The notes below the pieces were generated by a model. It searched no databases and had not been told where the DNA came from. It saw only the letters and a program-made list of their open reading frames with translations. DNA of 64,000 bases from Eriocheir sinensis (taxonomy: Eukaryota; Arthropoda; Malacostraca; Decapoda; Varunidae). The stretch is taken from contig NW_026111819.1 in the NCBI RefSeq assembly GCF_024679095.1, positions 1-64,000 on the forward strand, read 5' to 3'. Below are positions 51,706 through 64,000 of this stretch, in pieces (position 1 is the stretch's first letter; each line of letters starts with the position of its first letter). A program made the position numbers and the translations under genes.

Positions 51706-54700
51706 GTGTATGTTGCATATTTTTTCAATACAAATTTACCTTATTATATACGCATTTTGTATATTAATTTTAATACAAATTTAATTATTCGAAGTGTATT
51801 TTTGTATCTGTATTTTTATAAACTTATTCTTTATTTTTTGGTTATTTTGCATCTTTATTTTCATACAAATTTACATTATTTTATTGATATTCTGCTCATT
51901 CATTTTGATAATATTGACATTATTCTATGTGTATTTTGTATATATTTTTCATACAAATTTACGTTATTTTATGTGTAATTGTTTATATATTTTGACACAA
52001 ATTTACAATATTTTATGGGTATTTTGTATATACATTTCAAAAGAAATTTACCAAGTTTGATGTGTATTTTGTATATCTATTTCATACAAACTCAAATTAT
52101 TGCTATGTATTTTTGTATATATTTTAATACAAATTTTAGTTATGTTATGTGTATTTTGTAAATTTATTTTTATTCAAATATTTATTATTTTACTGGTGTT
52201 TTGTTGATTTATATTGATACGAATTTACATTATTTTATGTACTTTGTATATATTTTATACGCCTTTCCATTATTTAATATTTATTTTGAATATATATTTT
52301 ATACAAATTCATGGTATTTTATGTGTATTTATATATATTTTCATATAAATTTACATTATTTTATGTGTATTTTGTACATATATGTTATTACAAATCTACC
52401 TTATTTTATGTTTATTTTGTATGTATTTTGTATATTTATATTTATCCAAATACACATTCTTTTATTGGTATTTTGTTAATTTATTTTAATTCAATTTACG
52501 TTCTTTTATCGGAATTTTATTTATTTATTTTGATACGAATTTTCAATTTTTAGGTGTAATTGATATATATAATTTTATACTTAGTTACATAATTTTATAT
52601 GTATTTTGAATATATATTTTCATAGAAATTTACTCTATATGTAAATGTATAGAAAATACACGTGAAATAATCTAAATTCGTATCGAAATAAATTAACAAA
52701 ATACCGATAAAATAATGTAATTTTGAATGAAAATATATATAGAAAATACACATAAAATAACGTAAATACCAATGAATATATACACATAAAATGATTTGAA
52801 TTTGAATGAAAATAGATAAAAAATAAACTTAAAAAAAGGCAAATTTATAATGAAATATATATACAAAATTCACATAAAATAATGTAGATCTGTTTCAAAA
52901 TATATATACGAATACACATCAAATAACGTAGATTTCTATAGAAATATATATACAAAATACACATGAAAATGTTGTAAATACGTATAAAAATATATATACA
53001 AAATACACATTAAATAATGTAAATTCGTGTCAAAATAAATAATTAAAATATCAATAAAATAATGTAAATTTTTATGAGAAAACATATACAAATACATATA
53101 AAATAACGCTAATTTCCATAAAAATATATGTCCAAAAATAAACGTAAAATAAAGTAACTTTGGATAAAAATATATATACAAAACACACATTAAATAATGT
53201 AAATGCGTACATAAAATAACCTAAATTTGTATAAAACTATATACAAAATACATAAAATAATTTAAATTTGAATAAAAGAAATATACAAAATATACATAAA
53301 ATTAGGTTAATTTGTATTGAAATACATATACAAAATATATATAAAATAATGTAAATTTGAAAGAAAATATATAAACAAATACACATATAATAACGTAAAT
53401 TTGTATGAAATATATAATCAAAATACACATTAAATAATGTAACTATGTATAAAAAAATATATACAAAACACAAATAGAATAATGTAAAATCGTATCAAAA
53501 TATATACACAAAATACCTATAAAATAACGTAAATTTTTATGAAAATATATATACCAAAATACACATAAAATATTTAAATTTGTGTTACAATAAATATACA
53601 AAATGCACATAAAATAACGTAGATTTCTATAAAAATATATATACAAAATACACATAAAATGAAGTGAATACGTAAAAGAAAATGTATACAAAATACACAT
53701 AAAATAATGTAAATTCGTATAAATGTAAATAAACAATATACCAATAAAAGAATGTGTATTTATAAAATACACATAAAATAACGTAGATTTCTATAAAAAT
53801 AGATAAATACACATAAAATGAAGTAAATACGTATAAAATAATGAATACAAAAAATACATAAAAATCGTATCAAAATAAATAAACAAAATACCAGTAAAAG
53901 AATGTGTATTTGGATAAATATAAATATACAAAAACACATAAAATATCGTAAATTTGTATAAAACTATATACAAAAATACACAAGTAATTAAATTTGTATG
54001 AAAATATATATACAAAATACAGCTAAAATGAGCTAAATTTAATTTGAAATGTACATACAAAATACATAAAATAATGTAAATCTGTATCAAAATATTTATA
54101 CAAATACATATAATAACGTAGATTTGTTTAAAAATATAAACAAAATACACATTAAGTAATGTAAATACATTATAAAAATATGTACAAAATACACATATAA
54201 TCATGTAATTCGTATCAAAATAAATAAACAAAATAGCAATAAAATAATGTAAATTTGTATGAAAACATATACAAATAACAAATTTCTATAAAAATATATG
54301 TACAAAAATGCACATAAAAATAAAGTAAATTTGCAAAAAAAAAATATATACAAAACACACACTAAATAATGTAAATGCGTACATAAAATAACCTAAATTT
54401 GTATAAAACTATATACAAAAATACACAAAATAATTTAAATTTGTTTGAAATGAAATATACAAAATACACATAAAATTAGGTAAATTTGTATTGAAATACA
54501 TATACAAAATACACATCAAATAATGTAAATTTGAATGAAAATATATAAACAAATACACTTAAAATAACGTAAATTTGTATAATATATATGCAAGATACAC
54601 ATTAAATAATGTAAATGTGTATAAAAAATATATTTACAAAAACAAATAGAATAATGTAAAATCGTATTAAAATAAATACACAGAATATCAATAAAATAAT

Positions 54701-57264
54701 GTAAATTTGTATGAAAATAAAGATGCAAAATTCCCAAAATTATCGCATTTTAAAAAAATATATTTACGAAAATACACATAAAATATTTAAATTTGTATTG
54801 AAATAAATATACAAAATGCATATACAGTAAGGTAAATTTGTATTGAAAGAGATATTCAAAAATACATATAAAACAATGTAAATTTGTTTCAAAATATATA
54901 TACGAATACACGTAAAATAAAGTAGATTTCTATAGAAATATATATACAAAATACATATGAAATTATGTAAATACGTATAAAAATATATATACAAAATACA
55001 TATCAAATAATGTAAATTCGTGTCAAAATAAATAAACAAAATATCATGAAAAGAATGTGTATTTGTATGAAAATAGATAATAGATAATAAATTTGTATAA
55101 AATATATATGCAAGATACACATTAAATAATGTAAATATGTATAAAAAAGTATATACAAAAAACAAATAGAATAATGTAAAATCGTATCAAAATAAATACA
55201 CCGAATATTAATAAAATAATGTAAATTTGTATGAAAATAAAGATGCAAAATTCCCATAAAATAGCGCATTTCTTATAAAAATATATATACCAAAATACAC
55301 ATAATATATTTAAATTTGTATTGAAATAAATATACAAAATGCACATACAATAAGGTAAATTTGTATTGAAAGAGATATGCAAAAATACAAAAAAACAATG
55401 TAAATTTGTTTCAAAATATATATACGAATAGAAATAAAAAAACGTAGATTTCTATAAAAATATATATACAAAATACACATAAAATTAAGTAAATACTTAT
55501 AAAAAAATGTATACAAAATACACATAAAATAATGTAAATTCGAATTAAAATAAATAAACAAAATGCCAATAAAAGAATGTGTATTTGGATAAATATAAAT
55601 ATACTAAATACACATACAAAATAAGCATAAAATAAGGTAGATTTGTAATAAAATATATGTACAAAATTCACATAAAATAATGTAAATTTATATGAAAATA
55701 TATATACAAATACACATAAAATACCATGAATCTGTATAAAAATATATATTCAAAATAAATATTAAATAATGATAAAAGCGTATAAAAATATATATACAAA
55801 GTACATATAAAATGAAAATTAAGATGCAAAATACCTATAAAATAACGCATTTTTTATAAAATTATTGATACCAAAATACACATAAAATATTTGAACTTGT
55901 ATTAAGATAAATATACAAAATGCACATACAATAAGGTAAATTTGTATTGAAATAGATATGCAAAATACATATAAAATAATGTAAATTTGTTTCAAAATAT
56001 ATATACGAATACACATAAAATAACGTAGATTTCTATAAAATTACATATGCAAAATACACATAAAATTAAGTAAATACGTATAAAAAAATATATACAAAAT
56101 ACACATAAAATAATGTAAATTCGTATAAATGTAAATAAACAATATACCAATAAAAGAATGTGTATTTGTATAAATATAAATATACAAAATGCACATAAAA
56201 TAACGTAAATTTATATAAAACTATATACATAAAATAACGCAAATATCTATCAAAATAAATGTGCAAAAATGAACATTAAATAAATTTGCATAAAAATATA
56301 TATACAAAACACACATTAGATAATGTAAATGAGTATAAAAATATGTATACAAAATACCTATGAAACAATCTAAATTCGTATCGAATTAAATTAAGAAATA
56401 CCAATAAAATAATGTAATTTTGGATGAAAATATATATACAAAATACAAATAAAATAACCTAAATACAAATACAAATATACACATAAAATAATTTAAAATT
56501 GAATTAAATAAATATACAAAATAAACATAAAATAAGGTAAATTTGTAATGAAATATATGAAAAAATACACATAAAATAATATAAATTTGTATGAAAATAT
56601 ATATACAAATACACATTAAATAACATGAATTTGTATAAAATTTGTATCAAAAAATATACTAATGCACACAATAAAATAACGTAATTTTTTTATTTAAATG
56701 AATATACAAAATACACATAAAATAATTTCAATACGTAGAAAAATATATATACAAAAAACACATAAAATAATGTAAATATGTATGAAAATATATAAACAAA
56801 TACTCATAAAATAATGTAAATTTGGATAAAATATATATCATAAAATAATGTAAACTCGTATCAAAATAAATAAACAAAATACCAATAAAAGAATGTGTAT
56901 TTGTATGAATATAAATATACAAAATACACATAAAATAACGTAAATTTATATAAAACTATATACAAAAATACACAGAAGTAATTAAATTTGTATGAAAATA
57001 TATACAAAATACACACGATATAAGCTAAATTTGAATTGAAATATATATACAAAATACATGAAATAAAGTAAATTGGTATCAAAATATTTATACAAATACA
57101 CATATAATAACGTAAATTTGTATGAAAATATATAAACAAAATACACATTAAATAATGTAAATACGTATAAAAAATATGTACAAAATACACATATAATCAT
57201 GTAATTCGTATCAAAATAAATAAACAAAATACCAATAAAATAATATAAATTTGTATGAGTAAAC
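51706..57264. repeat. H higher-order repeat unit 3 (5559 bp, about three units shorter)
   Basis: Reverse satellite to about 52638, then forward. At 53.51-53.7 kb it lacks one 45-bp unit and then two more that the other copies have, and the remaining units there include TTGTGTTACAATAAATATAC, a variant resembling those at 567 and 2960 rather than the H type. This accounts for the shorter length. Confidence 0.92.
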
Positions 57265-60200
57265 GTGTATGTTGCATATTTTTTCAATACAAATTTACCT
57301 TATTATATACGCATTTTGTATATTAATTTTAATACAAATTTAATTATTCGAAGTGTATTTGTGTATCTGTATTTTTATAAACTTATTCTTTATGTTTTGG
57401 TTATTTTGCATCTTTATTTTCATACAAATTTACATTATTTTATTGATATTCTGCTCATTCATTTTGATAGGAATTGACATTATTCTATGTGTATTTTGTA
57501 TATATTTTTCATACAAATTTACGTTATTTTATGTGTAATTGTTTATATATTTTGACACAAATTTACAATATTTTATGGGTATTTTGTATATACATTTCAA
57601 AAGAAATTTACCAAGTTTGATGTGTATTTTGTATATCTATTTTCATACAAACTCAAATTATTGCTATGTATTTTTGTATATATTTTAATACAAATTTTAG
57701 TTATGTTATGTGTATTTTGTAAATTTATTTTTATTCAAATATTTATTATTTTACTGGTGTTTTGTTGATTTATATTGATACGAATTTACATTATTTTATA
57801 TGTACTTTGTATATATATTTTTATACGCCTTTCCATTATTTAATATTTATTTTGAATATATATTTTTATACAAATTCATGGTATTTTATGTGTATTTGTA
57901 TATATATTTTCATATAAATTTACATTATTTTATGTGTATTTTGTACATATATGTTATTACAAATCTACCTTATTTTATGTTTATTTTGTATGTGTATTTT
58001 GTATATTTATATTTATCCAAATACACATTCTTTTATTGGTATTTTGTTAATTTATTTTAATTCGAATTTACGTTCTTTTATCGGAATTTTATTTATTTAT
58101 TTTGATACGAATTTTCAATTTTTTAGGTGTAATTGATATATATAATTTTATACTTAGTTACATAATTTTATATGTATTTTGAATATATATTTTCATAGAA
58201 ATTTACTCTATATGTAAATGTATAGAAAATACACGTGAAATAATCTAAATTCGTATCGAAATAAATTAACAAAATACCGATAAAATAATGTAATTTTGAA
58301 TGAAAATATATATAGAAAATACACATAAAATAACGTAAATACCAATGAATATATACACATAAAATGATTTGAATTTGAATGAAAATAGATAAAAAATAAA
58401 CTTAAAAAAAGGCAAATTTATAATGAAATATATATACAAAATTCACATAAAATAATGTAGATCTGTTTCAAAATATATATACGAATACACATCAAATAAC
58501 GTAGATTTCTATAGAAATATATATACAAAATACACATGAAAATGTTGTAAATACGTATAAAAATATATATACAAAATACACATTAAATAATGTAAATTCG
58601 TGTCAAAATAAATAATTAAAATATCAATAAAATAATGTAAATTTTTATGAGAAAACATATACAAATACATATAAAATAACGCTAATTTCCATAAAAATAT
58701 ATGTCCAAAAATAAACGTAAAATAAAGTAACTTTGGATAAAAATATATATACAAAACACACATTAAATAATGTAAATGCGTACATAAAATAACCTAAATT
58801 TGTATAAAACTATATACAAAAATACATAAAAATAATTTAAATTTGAATAAAAAGAAATATACAAAATATACATAAAATTAGGTTAATTTGTATTGAAATA
58901 CATATACAAAATATATATAAAATAATGTAAATTTGAAAGAAAATATATAAACAAATACACATATAATAACGTAAATTTGTATGAAATATATAATCAAAAT
59001 ACACATTAAATAATGTAACTATGTATAAAAAAATATATACAAAACACAAATAGAATAATGTAAAATCGTATCAAAATATATACACAGAATATTAATAAAA
59101 TAATGTAAATTTGTATGAAAATTAAGATGCAAAATACCTATAAAATAACGCACTTTTTATAAAAATATTGATACCAAAATACACATAAAATATTTGAATT
59201 TGTATTAAAATATATATACAAAATGCACATACAATAAGGTAAATTTGTATTGAAATAGATATGCAAAATACATATAAAATAATGTAAATTTGTTTCAAAA
59301 TATATATACGAATACACATAAAATAACGTAGATTTCTATATAAATACATATACAAAATACACATAATATTAAGCAAATACGTATAAAAAAAATATGTACA
59401 AAATACACATAAAATAATGTAAATTCGTATAAATGTAAATAAACAATATACCAATAAAAGAATGTGTATTTATAAAATACACATAAAATAACGTAGATTT
59501 CTATAAATATAAATAAATACACATAAAATGAAGTAAATACGTATAAAATAATGAATACAAAAAATACATAAAAATCGTATCAAAATAAATAAACAAAATA
59601 CCAGTAAAAGAATGTGTATTTGTATAAATATAAATATACAAAAAACACATAAAATATCGTAAATTTGTATAAAACTATATACAAAAATACACAGAAGTAA
59701 TTAAATTTGTATGAAAATATATATACAAAATACAGCTAAAATGAGCTAAATTTAATTTGAAATGTACATACAAAATACATAAAATAATGTAAATCTGTAT
59801 CAAAATATTTATACAAATACATATAATAACGTAGATTTGTTTAAAATATATAAACAAAATACACATTAAGTAATGTAAATACGTATAAAAAATATGTACA
59901 AAATACACATATAATCATGTAATTCGTATCAAAATAAATAAACAAAATAGCAATAAAATAATGTAAATTTGTATGAGAAAACATATACAAATAACGCAAA
60001 TTTCTATAAAAATATATGTACAAAAATGCACATAAAAATAAAGTAAATTTGCAAAAAAAAAATATATACAAAACACACACTAAATAATGTAAATGCGTAC
60101 ATAAAATAACCTAAATTTGTATAAAACTATATACAAAAATACACAAAAATAATTTAAATTTGTTTGAAATGAAATATACAAAATACACATAAAATTAGGT

Positions 60201-62952
60201 AAATTTGTATTGAAATACATATACAAAATACACATCAAATAATGTAAATTTGAATGAAAATATATAAACAAATACACTTAAAATAACGTAAATTTGTATA
60301 ATATATATGCAAGATACACATTAAATAATGTAAATGTGTATAAAAAATATATTTACAAAAAACAAATAGAATAATGTAAAATCGTATTAAAATAAATACA
60401 CAGAATATCAATAAAATAATGTAAATTTGTATGAAAATAAAGATGCAAAATTCCCAAAAATTATCGCATTTTAAAAAAAAATATATTTACGAAAATACAC
60501 ATAAAATATTTAAATTTGTATTGAAATAAATATACAAAATGCATATACAGTAAGGTAAATTTGTATTGAAAGAGATATTCAAAAATACATATAAAACAAT
60601 GTAAATTTGTTTCAAAATATATATACGAATACACGTAAAATAAAGTAGATTTCTATAGAAATATATATACAAAATACATATGAAATTATGTAAATACGTA
60701 TAAAAATATATATACAAAATACATATCAAATAATGTAAATTCGTGTCAAAATAAATAAACAAAATATCATGAAAAGAATGTGTATTTGTATGAAAATAGA
60801 TAATAGATAATAAATTTGTATAAAATATATATGCAAGATACACATTAAATAATGTAAATATGTATAAAAAAGTATATACAAAAAACAAATAGAATAATGT
60901 AAAATCGTATCAAAATAAATACACCGAATATTAATAAAATAATGTAAATTTGTATGAAAATAAAGATGCAAAATTCCCATAAAATAGCGCATTTCTTATA
61001 AAATATATATACCAAAATACACATAATATATTTAAATTTGTATTGAAATAAATATACAAAATGCACATACAATAAGGTAAATTTGTATTTGTAATTTGTT
61101 TCAAAATATATATACGAATAGAAATAAAAAAACGTAGATTTCTATAAAAATATATATACAAAATACACATAAAATTAAGTAAATACTTATAAAAAAATGT
61201 ATACAAAATACACATAAAATAATGTAAATTCGAATTAAAATAAATAAACAAAATGCCAATAAAAGAATGTGTATTTGGATAAATATAAATATACTAAATA
61301 CACATACAAAATAAGCATAAAATAAGGTAGATTTGTAATAAAATATATGTACAAAATTCACATAAAATAATGTAAATTTATATGAAAATATATATACAAA
61401 TACACATAAAATACCATGAATCTGTATAAAAATATATATTCAAAATAAATATTAAATAATGATAAAAGCGTATAAAATATATATACAAAGTACATATAAA
61501 ATGAAAATTAAGATGCAAAATACCTATAAAATAACGCATTTTTTATAAAATTATTGATACCAAAATACACATAAAATATTTGAACTTGTATTAAGATAAA
61601 TATACAAAATGCACATACAATAAGGTAAATTTGTATTGAAATAGATATGCAAAATACATATAAAATAATGTAAATTTGTTTCAAAATATATATACGAATA
61701 CACATAAAATAACGTAGATTTCTATAAAATTACATATGCAAAATACACATAAAATTAAGTAAATACGTATAAAAAAATATATACAAAATACACATAAAAT
61801 AATGTAAATTCGTATAAATGTAAATAAACAATATACCAATAAAAGAATGTGTATTTGTATAAATATAAATATACAAAATGCACATAAAATAACGTAAATT
61901 TATATAAAACTATATACATAAAATAACGCAAATATCTATCAAAATAAATGTGCAAAAATGAACATTAAATAAATTTGCATAAAAATATATATACAAAACA
62001 CACATTAGATAATGTAAATGAGTATAAAAATATGTATACAAAATACCTATGAAACAATCTAAATTCGTATCGAATTAAATTAAGAAATACCAATAAAATA
62101 ATGTAATTTTGGATGAAAATATATATACAAAATACAAATAAAATAACCTAAATACAAATACAAATATACACATAAAATAATTTAAAATTGAATTAAATAA
62201 ATATACAAAATAAACATAAAATAAGGTAAATTTGTAATGAAATATATGAAAAAATACACATAAAATAATATAAATTTGTATGAAAATATATATACAAATA
62301 CACATTAAATAACATGAATTTGTATAAAATTTGTATCAAAAAATATACTAATGCACACAATAAAATAACGTAATTTTTTTATTTAAATGAATATACAAAA
62401 TACACATAAAATAATTTCAATACGTATGAAAATATATAAACAAATACTCATAAAATAATGTAAATATGTATGAAAATATATAAACAAATACTCATAAAAT
62501 AATGTAAATTTGGATAAAATATATATCATAAAATAATGTAAACTCGTATCAAAATAAATAAACAAAATACCAATAAAAGAATGTGTATTTGTATGAATAT
62601 AAATATACAAAATACACATAAAATAACGTAAATTTATATAAAACTATATACAAAAATACACAGAAGTAATTAAATTTGTATGAAAATATATACAAAATAC
62701 ACACGATATAAGCTAAATTTGAATTGAAATATATATACAAAATACATGAAATAAAGTAAATTGGTATCAAAATATTTATACAAATACACATATAATAACG
62801 TAAATTTGTATGAAAATATATAAACAAAATACACATTAAATAATGTAAATACGTATAAAAAATATGTACAAAATACACATATAATCATGTAATTCGTATC
62901 AAAATAAATAAACAAAATACCAATAAAATAATATAAATTTGTATGAGTAAAC
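57265..62952. repeat. H higher-order repeat unit 4 (5688 bp)
   Basis: Reverse satellite to about 58211, then forward. A 32-bp loss at about 61090 joins ATTTGTATT to TGTAATTTG within the unit that elsewhere reads GAAAGAGATATGC. Near 62.42 kb it has the variant unit shared with unit 1. Confidence 0.92.
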
Positions 62953-64000
62953 GTGTATGTTGCATATTTTTCAATACAAATTTACCTTATTATATACGCA
63001 TTTGTATATTAATTTTAATACAAATTTAATTATTCGAAGTGTATTTTGTATCTGTATTTTATAAACTTATTCTTTATTTTTTGGTTATTTTGCATCTTTA
63101 TTTTCATACAAATTTACATTATTTTATTGATATTCTGCTCATTCATTTTGATAGGAATTGACATTATTCTATGTGTATTTTGTATATATTTTCATACAAA
63201 TTTACGTTATTTTATGTGTAATTGTTTATATATTTTGACACAAATTTACAATATTTTATGGGTATTTTGTATATACATTTCAAAAGAAATTTACCAAGTT
63301 TGATGTGTATTTTGTATATCTATTTTCATACAAACTCAAATTATTGCTATGTATTTTTGTATATATTTTAATACAAATTTTAGTTATGTTATGTATTTTG
63401 TAAATTTATTTTTATTCAAATATTTATTATTTTACTGGTGTTTTGTTGATTTATATTGATACGAATTTACATTATTTTATATGTACTTTGTATATATATT
63501 TTTATACGCCTTTCCATTATTTAATATTTATTTTGAATATATATTTTTATACAAATTCATGGTATTTTATGTGTATTTTCATATAAATTTACATTATTTT
63601 ATGTGTATTTTGTACATATATGTTATTACAAATCTACCTTATTTTATGTTTATTTTGTATGTGTATTTTGTATATTTATATTTATCCAAATACACATTCT
63701 TTTATTGGTATTTTGTTAATTTATTTTAATTCGAATTTACGTTCTTTTATCGGAATTTTATTTATTTATTTTGATACGAATTTTCAATTTTTTAGGTGTA
63801 ATTGATATATATAATTTTATACTTAGTTACATAATTTTATATGTATTTTGAATATATATTTTCATAGAAATTTACTCTATATGTAAATGTATAGAAAATA
63901 CACGTGAAATAATCTAAATTCGTATCGAAATAAATTAACAAAATACCGATAAAATAATGTAATTTTGAATGAAAATATATATAGAAAATACACATAAAAT
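62953..64000. repeat. H higher-order repeat unit 5, cut by the window end
   Basis: Reverse satellite to about 63880, then the first 120 bp of the forward part. It lacks about 14 bp of AT-rich sequence near 63575 compared with the other units. The array evidently continues beyond the window. Confidence 0.9.

Overview
The window holds no recognisable gene. From end to end it is an AT-rich satellite array (by eye about 80-85% A+T) built from one degenerate unit of about 45 bp (44-46 bp in the copies counted). On one strand the unit reads roughly as three boxes: CATAAAATAATGTAAA, then TTTGTATGAAAAT, then ATATATACAAAATACA. In this annotation strand '+' means the unit reads in that A-rich direction on the given strand, and '-' means the T-rich complement is on the given strand. 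Tens of kilobases of 45-bp satellite with multi-kilobase higher-order repeats point to heterochromatin (centromeric, subtelomeric, or on a sex or B chromosome) of a eukaryote. I cannot name the organism, and nothing here looks bacterial, viral or organellar.

Layout. From 1 to 5825 the array is forward, with an irregular sub-period of about 0.65-0.75 kb and one long (AT)n tract. From 5826 to 20600 it is a mosaic of blocks of about 0.5-3.7 kb that alternate in direction and contain four more (AT)n tracts, a 1.3-kb inverted repeat pair (5130-6450 with 14400-15730), a 1.03-kb tandem duplication, and a 43-bp spacer that is not satellite (12324-12366). About 13 kb (16753 to about 29790) is repeated directly at 30997 to about 43930. 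From about 38.2 kb to the window end the array settles into a 5.69-kb higher-order repeat, called H here. Four complete copies start at 40328, 46016, 51706 and 57265, and a fifth is cut by the window end. Each H unit holds about 0.93-0.95 kb of reverse satellite followed by about 4.6-4.8 kb of forward satellite, so the direction switches are copied as part of the unit.

Long open frames exist on the T-rich strand, up to about 209 codons, often two frames open over the same bases. They are a by-product of the repeat: 45 bp is 15 codons, the unit has few stops on that strand, and all translations are the same Phe/Ile/Tyr/Leu/Cys-rich 15-residue period. I annotate none as a gene. I saw no tRNA, rRNA, transposon coding sequence, CRISPR array or credible promoter.

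The points most worth a second look are structural: a block of about 0.7 kb present in both directions beside the same anchor sequence, direction switches at near-palindromes, a dyad and near-helically phased A-tracts in every unit, (AT)n tracts that grew from the unit's own ATATAT core, and clustered one-base differences between otherwise near-identical copies that may be assembly error.
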